Source: Panagrolaimus kolymaensis (taxonomy: Eukaryota > Nematoda > Chromadorea > Rhabditida > Panagrolaimidae). From it: 64,000 bases of DNA. Below the pieces are notes generated by a model. The model was not told the origin of the DNA and did no database searches. It saw only the letters and a program-made list of their open reading frames with translations. The stretch spans positions 124,001 to 188,000 of the forward strand of contig JAJQJQ010000031.1 in assembly GCA_028622995.1 (NCBI GenBank), written 5' to 3'. A program made the translations under genes and the position numbers. Below, one piece after another: positions 1 through 14,400 of the stretch. Each line of letters opens with the position of its first letter. Position 1 is the stretch's first letter.

Positions 1-3000
1 CCAGCGGAGGGAATCCAAAATCCTCTTGGCATTAATTCTTATAAAATATAAGAAAAATATTTGGAACAAAAAATCCATATCTCCAATTCAATCCATAATT
101 CAAAACGAGATTCATTAATTTCTTGCATCAAAGCTTGAAGCAAGTGTTTATAAAAAATTATGGATTACAGTTGAGGTTCATCCAGCGGGGGGAATCCAAA
201 ATCCTCTTGGCATTAATTCTTATAAAATATAAGAAAAATATTTGGAACAAAAAATCCATATCTCCAATTCAATCCATAATTCAAAACGAGATTCATTAAT
301 TTCTTGCATCAAAGCTTGAAGCAAGTGTTTATAAAAAATTATGGATTACAGTTGAGGTTCATCCAGCGGAGGGAATCCAAAATCCTCTTGGCATTAATTC
401 TTATAAAATATAAGAAAAATATTTGGAACAAAAAATCCATATCTCCAATTCAATCCCTAATTCAAAACGAGATTCATTAATTTCTTGCATCAAAGCTTGA
501 AGCATGTGTTTATAAAAAATTATGGATTACAGTTGAGGTTCATCCAGCGGGGGGAATCCAAAATCCTCTTGGCATTAATTCTTATAAAATATAAGAAAAA
601 TATTTGGAACAAAAAATCCATATCTCCAATTCAATCCCTAATTCAAAACGAGATTCAATAATTTCTTGCATCAAAGCTTGAAGCATGTGTTTATAAAAAA
701 TTATGGATTACAGTTGAGGTTCATCCAGCGGGGGGAATCCAAAATCCTCTTGGCATTAATTCTTATAAAATATAAGAAAAATATTTGGAACAAAAAATCC
801 ATATCTCCAATTCAATCCCTAATTCAAAACGAGATTCATTAATTTCTTGCATCAAAGCTTGAAGCATGTGTTTATAAAAAATTATGGATTACAGTTGAGG
901 TTCATCCAGCGGGGGGAATCCAAAATCCTCTTGGCATTAATTCTTATAAAATATAAGAAAAATATTTGGAACAAAAAATCCATATCTCCAATTCAATCCC
1001 TAATTCAAAACGAGATTCAATAATTTCTTGCATCAAAGCTTGAAGCATGTGTTTATAAAAAATTATGGATTACAGTTGAGGTTCATCCAGCGGGGGGAAT
1101 CCAAAATCCTCTTGGCATTAATTCTTATAAAATATAAGAAAAATATTTGGAACAAAAAATCCATATCTCCAATTCAATCCCAAATTCAAAACGAGATTCA
1201 ATAATTTCTTGCATCAAAGCTTGAAGCATGTGTTTATAAAAAATTATGGATTACAGTTGAGGTTCATCCAGCGGGGGGAATCCAAAATCCTCTTGGCATT
1301 AATTCTTATAAAATATAAGAAAAATATTTGGAACAAAAAATCCATATCTCCAATTCAATCCCTAATTCAAAACGAGATTCAATAATTTCTTGCATCAAAG
1401 CTTGAAGCATGTGTTTATAAAAAATTATGGATTACAGTTGAGGTTCATCCAGCGGGGGGAATCCAAAATCCTCTTGGCATTAATTCTTATAAAATATAAG
1501 AAAAATATTTGGAACAAAAAATCCATATCTCCAATTCAATCCCTAATTCAAAACGAGATTCATTAATTTCTTGCATCAAAGCTTGAAGCATGTGTTTATA
1601 AAAAATTATGGATTACAGTTGAGGTTCATCCAGCGGGGGGAATCCAAAATACTCTTGGCATTAATTCTTATAAAATATAAGAAAAATATTTGGAACAAAA
1701 AATCCATATCTCCAATTCAATCCCTAATTCAAAACGAGATTCATTAATTTCTTGCATCAAAGCTTGAAGCATGTGTTTATAAAAAATTATGGATTACAGT
1801 TGAGGTTCATCCAGCGGGGGGAATCCAAAATCCTCTTGGCATTAATTCTTATAAAATATAAGAAAAATATTTGGAACAAAAAATCCATATCTCCAATTCA
1901 ATCCCTAATTCAAAACGAGATTCAATAATTTCTTGCATCAAAGCTTGAAGCATGTGTTTATAAAAAATTATGGATTACAGTTGAGGTTCATCCAGCGGGG
2001 GGAATCCAAAATCCTCTTGGCATTAATTCTTATAAAATATAAGAAAAATATTTGGAACAAAAAATCCATATCTCCAATTCAATCCCTAATTCAAAACGAG
2101 ATTCAATAATTTCTTGCATCAAAGCTTGAAGCATGTGTTTATAAAAAATTATGGATTACAGTTGAGGTTCATCCAGCGGGGGGAATCCAAAATCCTCTTG
2201 GCATTAATTCTTATAAAATATAAGAAAAATATTTGGAACAAAAAATCCATATCTCCAATTCAATCCCTAATTCAAAACGAGATTCAATAATTTCTTGCAT
2301 CAAAGCTTGAAGCATGTGTTTATAAAAAATTATGGATTACAGTTGAGGTTCATCCAGCGGGGGGAATCCAAAATCCTCTTGGCATTAATTCTTATAAAAT
2401 ATAAGAAAAATATTTGGAACAAAAAATCCATATCTCCAATTCAATCCCTAATTCAAAACGAGATTCAATAATTTCTTGCATCAAAGCTTGAAGCATGTGT
2501 TTATAAAAAATTATGGATTACAGTTGAGGTTCATCCAGCGGGGGGAATCCAAAATCCTCTTGGCATTAATTCTTATAAAATATAAGAAAAATATTTGGAA
2601 CAAAAAATCCATATCTCCAATTCAATCCCTAATTCAAAACGAGATTCATTAATTTCTTGCATCAAAGCTTGAAGCATGTGTTTATAAAAAATTATGGATT
2701 ACAGTTGAGGTTCATCCAGCGGGGGGAATCCAAAATCCTCTTGGCATTAATTCTTATAAAATATAAGAAAAATATTTGGAACAAAAAATCCATATCTCCA
2801 ATTCAATCCCTAATTCAAAACGAGATTCATTAATTTCTTGCATCAAAGCTTGAAGCATGTGTTTATAAAAAATTATGGATTACAGTTGAGGTTCATCCAG
2901 CGGGGGGAATCCAAAATCCTCTTGGCATTAATTCTTATAAAATATAAGAAAAATATTTGGAACAAAAAATCCATATCTCCAATTCAATCCCTAATTCAAA

Positions 3001-5640
3001 ACGAGATTCAATAATTTCTTGCATCAAAGCTTGAAGCATGTGTTTATAAAAAATTATGGATTACAGTTGAGGTTCATCCAGCGGGGGGAATCCAAAATCC
3101 TCTTGGCATTAATTCTTATAAAATATAAGAAAAATATTTGGAACAAAAAATCCATATCTCCAATTCAATCCCTAATTCAAAACGAGATTCAATAATTTCT
3201 TGCATCAAAGCTTGAAGCATGTGTTTATAAAAAATTATGGATTACAGTTGAGGTTCATCCAGCGGGGGGAATCCAAAATCCTCTTGGCATTAATTCTTAT
3301 AAAATATAAGAAAAATATTTGGAACAAAAAATCCATATCTCCAATTCAATCCCTAATTCAAAACGAGATTCATTAATTTCTTGCATCAAAGCTTGAAGCA
3401 TGTGTTTATAAAAAATTATGGATTACAGTTGAGGTTCATCCAGCGGGGGGAATCCAAAATCCTCTTGGCATTAATTCTTATAAAATATAAGAAAAATATT
3501 TGGAACAAAAAATCCATATCTCCAATTCAATCCCTAATTCAAAACGAGATTCAATAATTTCTTGCATCAAAGCTTGAAGCATGTGTTTATAAAAAATTAT
3601 GGATTACAGTTGAGGTTCATCCAGCGGGGGGAATCCAAAATCCTCTTGGCATTAATTCTTATAAAATATAAGAAAAATATTTGGAACAAAAAATCCATAT
3701 CTCCAATTCAATCCCTAATTCAAAACGAGATTCAATAATTTCTTGCATCAAAGCTTGAAGCATGTGTTTATAAAAAATTATGGATTACAGTTGAGGTTCA
3801 TCCAGCGGGGGGAATCCAAAATCCTCTTGGCATTAATTCTTATAAAATATAAGAAAAATATTTGGAACAAAAAATCCATATCTCCAATTCAATCCCTAAT
3901 TCAAAACGAGATTCATTAATTTCTTGCATCAAAGCTTGAAGCATGTGTTTATAAAAAATTATGGATTACAGTTGAGGTTCATCCAGCGGGGGGAATCCAA
4001 AATCCTCTTGGCATTAATTCTTATAAAATATAAGAAAAATATTTGGAACAAAAAATCCATATCTCCAATTCAATCCCTAATTCAAAACGAGATTCAATAA
4101 TTTCTTGCATCAAAGCTTGAAGCATGTGTTTATAAAAAATTATGGATTACAGTTGAGGTTCATCCAGCGGGGGGAATCCAAAATCCTCTTGGCATTAATT
4201 CTTATAAAATATAAGAAAAATATTTGGAACAAAAAATCCATATCTCCAATTCAATCCATAATTCAAAACGAGATTCATTAATTTCTTGCATCAAAGCTTG
4301 AAGCATGTGTTTATAAAAAATTATGGATTACAGTTGAGGTTCATCCAGCGGGGGGAATCCAAAATCCTCTTGGCATTAATTCTTATAAAATATAAGAAAA
4401 ATATTTGGAACAAAAAATCCATATCTCCAATTCAATCCCTAATTCAAAACGAGATTCATTAATTTCTTGCATCAAAGCTTGAAGCATGTGTTTATAAAAA
4501 ATTATGGATTACAGTTGAGGTTCATCCAGCGGGGGGAATCCAAAATCCTCTTGGCATTAATTCTTATAAAATATAAGAAAAATATTTGGAACAAAAAATC
4601 CATATCTCCAATTCAATCCCTAATTCAAAACGAGATTCAATAATTTCTTGCATCAAAGCTTGAAGCATGTGTTTATAAAAAATTATGGATTACAGTTGTG
4701 GTTCATCCAGCGGGGGGAATCCAAAATCCTCTTGGCATTAATTCTTATAAAATATAAGAAAAATATTTGGAACAAAAAATCCATATCTCCAATTCAATCC
4801 ATAATTCAAAACGAGATTCATTAATTTCTTGCATCAAAGCTTGAAGCATGTGTTTATAAAAAATTATGGATTACAGTTGAGGTTCATCCAGCGGGGGGAA
4901 TCCAAAATCCTCTTGGCATTAATTCTTATAAAATATAAGAAAAATATTTGGAACAAAAAATCCATATCTCCAATTCAATCCCTAATTCAAAACGAGATTC
5001 ATTAATTTCTTGCATCAAAGCTTGAAGCATGTGTTTATAAAAAATTATGGATTACAGTTGAGGTTCATCCAGCGGGGGGAATCCAAAATCCTCTTGGCAT
5101 TAATTCTTATAAAATATAAGAAAAATATTTGGAACAAAAAATCCATATCTCCAATTCAATCCCTAATTCAAAACGAGATTCAATAATTTCTTGCATCAAA
5201 GCTTGAAGCATGTGTTTATAAAAAATTATGGATTACAGTTGAGGTTCATCCAGCGGGGGGAATCCAAAATCCTCTTGGCATTAATTCTTATAAAATATAA
5301 GAAAAATATTTGGAACAAAAAATCCATATCTCCAATTCAATCCCTAATTCAAAACGAGATTCAATAATTTCTTGCATCAAAGCTTGAAGCATGTGTTTAT
5401 AAAAAATTATGGATTACAGTTGAGGTTCATCCAGCGGGGGGAATCCAAAATCCTCTTGGCATTAATTCTTATAAAATATAAGAAAAATATTTGGAACAAA
5501 AAATCCATATCTCCAATTCAATCCCTAATTCAAAACGAGATTCATTAATTTCTTGCATCAAAGCTTGAAGCATGTGTTTATAAAAAATTATGGATTACAG
5601 TTGAGGTTCATCCAGCGGGGGGAATCCAAAATCCTCTTGG
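1..5640. repeat. Satellite sub-block rich in CCCTAA/GCATGTG monomers
   Basis: From about 420 nearly every monomer is of the CCCTAA...GCATGTG class, and many have GATTCAATAATTT instead of GATTCATTAATTT. That ATAATTT variant is not seen beyond about 5.4 kb. Monomers in this block are almost identical, which suggests a recent local amplification distinct from the mixed block to its right. Confidence 0.8.
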
Positions 5641-8600
5641 CATTAATTCTTATAAAATATAAGAAAAATATTTGGAACAAAAAATCCATATCTCCAATTC
5701 AATCCATAATTCAAAACGAGATTCATTAATTTCGTGCATCAAAGCTTGAAGCAAGTGTTTATAAAAAATTATGGATTACAGTTGAGGTTCATCCAGCGGG
5801 GGGAATCCAAAATCCTCTTGGCATTAATTCTTATAAAATATAAGAAAAATATTTGGAACAAAAAATCCATATCTCCAATTCAATCCCTAATTCAAAACGA
5901 GATTCATTAATTTCTTGCATCAAAGCTTGAAGCATGTGTTTATAAAAAATTATGGATTACAGTTGAGGTTCATCCAGCGGGGGGAATCCAAAATCCTCTT
6001 GGCATCAATTCTTATAAAATATAAGAAAAATATTTGGAACAAAAAATCCATATCTCCAATTCAATCCATAATTCAAAACGAGATTCATTAATTTCTTGCA
6101 TCAAAGCTTGAAGCAAGTGTTTATAAAAAATTATGGATTACAGTTGAGGTTCATCCAGCGGGGGGAATCCAAAATCCTCTAGGCATTAATTCTTATAAAA
6201 TATAAGAAAAATATTTGGAACGAAAAATCCATATCTCCAATTCAATCCCTAATTCAAAACGAGATTCATTAATTTCTTGCATCAAAGCTTGAAGCATGTG
6301 TTTATAAAAAATTATGGATTACAGTTGAGGTTCATCCAGCGGGGGGAATCCAAAATCCTCTAGGCATTAATTCTTATAAAATATAAGAAAAATATTTGGA
6401 ACAAAAAATCCATATCTCCAATTCAATCCATAATTCAAAACGAGATTCATTAATTTCTTGCATCAAAGCTTGAAGCAAGTGTTTATAAAAAATTATGGAT
6501 TACAGTTGAGGTTCATCCAGCGGGGGGAATCCAAAATCCTCTTGGCATTAATTCTTATAAAATATAAGAAAAATATTTGGAACAAAAAATCCATATCTCC
6601 AATTCAATCCATAATTCAAAACGAGATTCATTAATTTCGTGCATCAAAGCTTGAAGCAAGTGTTTATAAAAAATTATGGATTACAGTTGAGATTCATCCA
6701 GCGGGGGGAATCCAAAATCCTCTTGGCATTAATTCTTATAAAATATAAGAAAAATATTTGGAACAAAAAATCCATATCTCCAATTCAATCCCTAATTCAA
6801 AACGAGATTCATTAATTTCTTGCATCAAAGCTTGAAGCATGTGTTTATAAAAAATTATGGATTACAGTTGAGGTTCATCCAGCGGGGGGAATCCAAAATC
6901 CTCTTGGCATTAATTCTTATAAAATATAAGAAAAATATTTGGAACAAAAAATCCATATCTCCAATTCAATCCCTAATTCAAAACGAGATTCATTAATTTC
7001 GTGCATCAAAGCTTGAAGCAAGTGTTTATAAAAAATTATGGATTACAGTTGAGGTTCATCCAGCGGGGGGAATCCAAAATCCTCTTGGCATTAATTCTTA
7101 TAAAATATAAGAAAAATATTTGGAACAAAAAATCCATATCTCCAATTCAATCCCTAATTCAAAACGAGATTCATTAATTTCTTGCATCAAAGCTTGAAGC
7201 ATGTGTTTATAAAAAATTATGGATTACAGTTGAGGTTCATCCAGCGGGGGGAATCCAAAATCCTCTTGGCATTAATTCTTATAAAATATAAGAAAAATAT
7301 TTGGAACAAAAAATCCATATCTCCAATTCAATCCATAATTCAAAACGAGATTCATTAATTTCTTGCATCAAAGCTTGAAGCAAGTGTTTATAAAAAATTA
7401 TGGATTACAGTTGAGGTTCATCCAGCGGGGGGAATCCAAAATCCTCTTGGCATTAATTCTTATAAAATATAAGAAAAATATTTGGAACAAAAAATCCATA
7501 TCTCCAATTCAATCCATAATTCAAAACGAGATTCATTAATTTCTTGCATCAAAGCTTGAAGCAAGTGTTTATAAAAAATTATGGATTACAGTTGAGGTTC
7601 ATCCAGCGGGGGGAATCCAAAATCCTCTTGGCATTAATTCTTATAAAATATAAGAAAAATATTTGGAACAAAAAATCCATATCTCCAATTCAATCCATAA
7701 TTCAAAACGAGATTCATTAATTTCGTGCATCAAAGCTTGAAGCAAGTGTTTATAAAAAATTATGGATTACAGTTGAGATTCATCCAGCGGGGGGAATCCA
7801 AAATCCTCTTGGCATTAATTCTTATAAAATATAAGAAAAATATTTGGAACAAAAAATCCATATCTCCAATTCAATCCCTAATTCAAAACGAGATTCATTA
7901 ATTTCTTGCATCAAAGCTTGAAGCATGTGTTTATAAAAAATTATGGATTACAGTTGAGGTTCATCCAGCGGGGGGAATCCAAAATCCTCTTGGCATTAAT
8001 TCTTATAAAATATAAGAAAAATATTTGGAACAAAAAATCCATATCTCCAATTCAATCCCTAATTCAAAACGAGATTCATTAATTTCTTGCATCAAAGCTT
8101 GAAGCATGTGTTTATAAAAAATTATGGATTACAGTTGAGGTTCATCCAGCGGGGGGAATCCAAAATCCTCTTGGCATTAATTCTTATAAAATATAAGAAA
8201 AATATTTGGAACAAAAAATCCATATCTCCAATTCAATCCATAATTCAAAACGAGATTCATTAATTTCGTGCATCAAAGCTTGAAGCAAGTGTTTATAAAA
8301 AATTATGGATTACAGTTGAGGTTCATCCAGCGGGGGGAATCCAAAATCCTCTTGGCATTAATTCTTATAAAATATAAGAAAAATATTTGGAACAAAAAAT
8401 CCATATCTCCAATTCAATCCATAATTCAAAACGAGATTCATTAATTTCTTGCATCAAAGCTTGAAGCAAGTGTTTATAAAAAATTATGGATTACAGTTGA
8501 GGTTCATCCAGCGGGGGGAATCCAAAATCCTCTTGGCATTAATTCTTATAAAATATAAGAAAAATATTTGGAACAAAAAATCCATATCTCCAATTCAATC

Positions 8601-11460
8601 CATAATTCAAAACGAGATTCATTAATTTCTTGCATCAAAGCTTGAAGCAAGTGTTTATAAAAAATTATGGATTACAGTTGAGGTTCATCCAGCGGGGGGA
8701 ATCCAAAATCCTCTTGGCATTAATTCTTATAAAATATAAGAAAAATATTTGGAACGAAAAATCCATATCTCCAATTCAATCCATAATTCAAAACGAGATT
8801 CATTAATTTCGTGCATCAAAGCTTGAAGCAAGTGTTTATAAAAAATTATGGATTACAGTTGAGGTTCATCCAGCGGGGGGAATCCAAAATCCTCTTGGCA
8901 TTAATTCTTATAAAATATAAGAAAAATATTTGGAACAAAAAATCCATATCTCCAATTCAATCCATAATTCAAAACGAGATTCATTAATTTCTTGCATCAT
9001 AGCTTGAAGCAAGTGTTTATAAAAAATTATGGATTACAGTTGAGGTTCATCCAGCGGGGGGAATCCAAAATCCTCTTGGCATTAATTCTTATAAAATATA
9101 AGAAAAATATTTGGAACAAAAAATCCATATCTCCAATTCAATCCATAATTCAAAACGAGATTCATTAATTTCTTGCATCAAAGCTTGAAGCAAGTGTTTA
9201 TAAAAAATTATGGATTACAGTTGAGGTTCATCCAGCGGGGGGAATCCAAAATCCTCTTGGCATTAATTCTTATAAAATATAAGAAAAATATTTGGAACGA
9301 AAAATCCATATCTCCAATTCAATCCATAATTCAAAACGAGATTCATTAATTTCTTGCATCAAAGCTTGAAGCAAGTGTTTATAAAAAATTATGGATTACA
9401 GTTGAGGTTCATCCAGCGGGGGGAATCCAAAATCCTCTTGGCATTAATTCTTATAAAATATAAGAAAAATATTTGGAACAAAAAATCCATATCTCCAATT
9501 CAATCCATAATTCAAAACGAGATTCATTAATTTCTTGCATCAAAGCTTGAAGCAAGTGTTTATAAAAAATTATGGATTACAGTTGAGGTTCATCCAGCGG
9601 GGGGAATCCAAAATCCTCTTGGCATTAATTCTTATAAAATATAAGAAAAATATTTGGAACGAAAAATCCATATCTCCAATTCAATCCATAATTCAAAACG
9701 AGATTCATTAATTTCTTGCATCATAGCTTGAAGCAAGTGTTTATAAAAAATTATGGATTACAGTTGAGGTTCATCCAGCGGGGGGAATCCAAAATCCTCT
9801 TGGCATTAATTCTTATAAAATATAAGAAAAATATTTGGAACAAAAAATCCATATCTCAAATTCAATCCATAATTCAAAACGAGATTCATTAATTTCTTGC
9901 ATCAAAGCTTGAAGCAAGTGTTTATAAAAAATTATGGATTACAGTTGAGGTTCATCCAGCGGGGGGAATCCAAAATCCTCTTGGCATTAATTCTTATAAA
10001 ATATAAGAAAAATATTTGGAACGAAAAATCCATATCTCCAATTCAATCCATAATTCAAAACGAGATTCATTAATTTCGTGCATCAAAGCTTGAAGCAAGT
10101 GTTTATAAAAAATTATGGATTACAGTTGAGGTTCATCCAGCGGGGGGAATCCAAAATCCTCTTGGCATTAATTCTTATAAAATATAAGAAAAATATTTGG
10201 AACAAAAAATCCATATCTCCAATTCAATCCATAATTCAAAACGAGATTCATTAATTTCTTGCATCATAGCTTGAAGCAAGTGTTTATAAAAAATTATGGA
10301 TTACAGTTGAGGTTCATCCAGCGGGGGGAATCCAAAATCCTCTTGGCATTAATTCTTATAAAATATAAGAAAAATATTTGGAACAAAAAATCCATATCTC
10401 CAATTCAATCCATAATTCAAAACGAGATTCATTAATTTCTTGCATCAAAGCTTGAAGCAAGTGTTTATAAAAAATTATGGATTACAGTTGAGGTTCATCC
10501 AGCGGGGGGAATCCAAAATCCTCTTGGCATTAATTCTTATAAAATATAAGAAAAATATTTGGAACGAAAAATCCATATCTCCAATTCAATCCATAATTCA
10601 AAACGAGATTCATTAATTTCTTGCATCAAAGCTTGAAGCAAGTGTTTATAAAAAATTATGGATTACAGTTGAGGTTCATCCAGCGGGGGGAATCCAAAAT
10701 CCTCTTGGCATTAATTCTTATAAAATATAAGAAAAATATTTGGAACAAAAAATCCATATCTCCAATTCAATCCATAATTCAAAACGAGATTCATTAATTT
10801 CTTGCATCAAAGCTTGAAGCAAGTGTTTATAAAAAATTATGGATTACAGTTGAGGTTCATCCAGCGGGGGGAATCCAAAATCCTCTTGGCATTAATTCTT
10901 ATAAAATATAAGAAAAATATTTGGAACGAAAAATCCATATCTCCAATTCAATCCATAATTCAAAACGAGATTCATTAATTTCGTGCATCAAAGCTTGAAG
11001 CAAGTGTTTATAAAAAATTATGGATTACAGTTGAGGTTCATCCAGTGGGGGGAATCCAAAATCCTCTTGGCATTAATTCTTATAAAATATAAGAAAAATA
11101 TTTGGAACAAAAAATCCATATCTCCAATTCAATCCATAATTCAAAACGAGATTCATTAATTTCTTGCATCAAAGCTTGAAGCAAGTGTTTATAAAAAATT
11201 ATGGATTACAGTTGAGGTTCATCCAGCGGGGGGAATCCAAAATCCTCTTGGCATTAATTCTTATAAAATATAAGAAAAATATTTGGAACAAAAAATCCAT
11301 ATCTCCAATTCAATCCCTAATTCAAAACGAGATTCATTAATTTCTTGCATCAAAGCTTGAAGCATGTGTTTATAAAAAATTATGGATTACAGTTGAGGTT
11401 CATCCAGCGGGGGGAATCCAAAATCCTCTTGGCATTAATTCTTATAAAATATAAGAAAAA

Positions 11461-14400
11461 TGTTTGGAACAAAAAATCCATATCTCCAATTCAATCCCTA
11501 ATTCAAAACGAGATTCATTAATTTCTTGCATCAAAGCTTGAAGCAAGTGTTTATAAAAAATTATGGATTACAGTTGAGGTTCATCCAGCGGGGGGAATCC
11601 AAAATCCTCTTGGCATTAATTCTTATAAAATATAAGAAAAATATTTGGAACAAAAAATCCATATCTCCAATTCAATCCATAATTCAAAACGAGATTCATT
11701 AATTTCGTGCATCAAAGCTTGAAGCAAGTGTTTATAAAAAATTATGGATTACAGTTGAGGTTCATCCAGCGGGGGGAATCCAAAATCCTCTTGGCATTAA
11801 TTCTTATAAAATATAAGAAAAATATTTGGAACGAAAAATCCATATCTCCAATTCAATCCATAATTCAAAACGAGATTCATTAATTTCTTGCATCAAAGCT
11901 TGAAGCAAGTGTTTATAAAAAATTATGGATTACAGTTGAGGTTCATCCAGCGGGGGGAATCCAAAATCCTCTTGGCATTAATTCTTATAAAATATAAGAA
12001 AAATATTTGGAACGAAAAATCCATATCTCCAATTCAATCCATAATTCAAAACGAGATTCATTAATTTCGTGCATCAAAGCTTGAAGCAAGTGTTTATAAA
12101 AAATTATGGATTACAGTTGAGGTTCATCCAGTGGGGGGAATCCAAAATCCTCTTGGCATTAATTCTTATAAAATATAAGAAAAATATTTGGAACAAAAAA
12201 TCCATATCTCCAATTCAATCCATAATTCAAAACGAGATTCATTAATTTCTTGCATCAAAGCTTGAAGCAAGTGTTTATAAAAAATTATGGATTACAGTTG
12301 AGGTTCATCCAGCGGGGGGAATCCAAAATCCTCTTGGCATTAATTCTTATAAAATATAAGAAAAATATTTGGAACGAAAAATCCATATCTCCAATTCAAT
12401 CCATAATTCAAAACGAGATTCATTAATTTCTTGCATCATAGCTTGAAGCAAGTGTTTATAAAATATTATGGATTACAGTTGAGGTTCATCCAGCGGGGGG
12501 AATCCAAAATCCTCTTGGCATTAATTCTTATAAAATATAAGAAAAATATTTGGAACGAAAAATCCATATCTCCAATTCAATCCCTAATTCAAAACGAGAT
12601 TCATTAATTTCTTGCATCAAAGCTTGAAGCATGTGTTTATAAAAAATTATGGATTACAGTTGAGGTTCATCCAGCGGGGGGAATCCAAAATCCTCTTGGC
12701 ATCAATTCTTAAAAAATATAAGAAAAATATTTGGAACAAAAAATCCATATCTCCAATTCAATCCCTAATTCAAAACGAGATTCATTAATTTCTTGCATCA
12801 AAGCTTGAAGCAAGTGTTTATAAAAAATTATGGATTACAGTTGAGGTTCATCCAGCGGGGGGAATCCAAAATCCTCTTGGCATTAATTCTTATAAAATAT
12901 AAGAAAAATATTTGGAACAAAAAATCCATATCTCCAATTCAATCCATAATTCAAAACGAGATTCATTAATTTCTTGCATCAAAGCTTGAAGCAAGTGTTT
13001 ATAAAAAATTATGGATTACAGTTGAGGTTCATCCAGCGGGGGGAATCCAAAATCCTCTAGGCATTAATTCTTATAAAATATAAGAAAAATATTTGGAACA
13101 AAAAATCCATATCTCCAATTCAATCCATAATTCAAAACGAGATTCATTAATTTCTTGCATCAAAGCTTGAAGCAAGTGTTTATAAAAAATTATGGATTAC
13201 AGTTGAGGTTCATCCAGCGGGGGGAATCCAAAATCCTCTTGGCATTAATTCTTATAAAATATAAGAAAAATGTTTGGAACAAAAAATCCATATCTCCAAT
13301 TCAATCCCTAATTCAAAACGAGATTCATTAATTTCTTGCATCAAAGCTTGAAGCAAGTGTTTATAAAAAATTATGGATTACAGTTGAGGTTCATCCAGCG
13401 GGGGGAATCCAAAATCCTCTTGGCATTAATTCTTATAAAATATAAGAAAAATATTTGGAACAAAAAATCCATATCTCCAATTCAATCCATAATTCAAAAC
13501 GAGATTCATTAATTTCTTGCATCAAAGCTTGAAGCAAGTGTTTATAAAAAATTATGGATTACAGTTGAGGTTCATCCAGCGGGGGGAATCCAAAATCCTC
13601 TTGGCATTAATTCTTATAAAATATAAGAAAAATATTTGGAACGAAAAATCCATATCTCCAATTCAATCCCTAATTCAAAACGAGATTCATTAATTTCTTG
13701 CATCAAAGCTTGAAGCATGTGTTTATAAAAAATTATGGATTACAGTTGAGGTTCATCCAGCGGGGGGAATCCAAAATCCTCTTGGCATTAATTCTTATAA
13801 AATATAAGAAAAATATTTGGAACGAAAAATCCATATCTCCAATTCAATCCCTAATTCAAAACGAGATTCATTAATTTCTTGCATCAAAGCTTGAAGCATG
13901 TGTTTATAAAAAATTATGGATTACAGTTGAGGTTCATCCAGCGGGGGGAATCCAAAATCCTCTTGGCATCAATTCTTATAAAATATAAGAAAAATATTTG
14001 GAACAAAAAATCCATATCTCCAATTCAATCCATAATTCAAAACGAGATTCATTAATTTCTTGCATCAAAGCTTGAAGCAAGTGTTTATAAAAAATTATGG
14101 ATTACAGTTGAGGTTCATCCAGCGGGGGGAATCCAAAATCCTCTAGGCATTAATTCTTATAAAATATAAGAAAAATATTTGGAACAAAAAATCCATATCT
14201 CCAATTCAATCCATAATTCAAAACGAGATTCATTAATTTCTTGCATCAAAGCTTGAAGCAAGTGTTTATAAAAAATTATGGATTACAGTTGAGGTTCATC
14301 CAGCGGGGGGAATCCAAAATCCTCTTGGCATTAATTCTTATAAAATATAAGAAAAATATTTGGAACGAAAAATCCATATCTCCAATTCAATCCCTAATTC

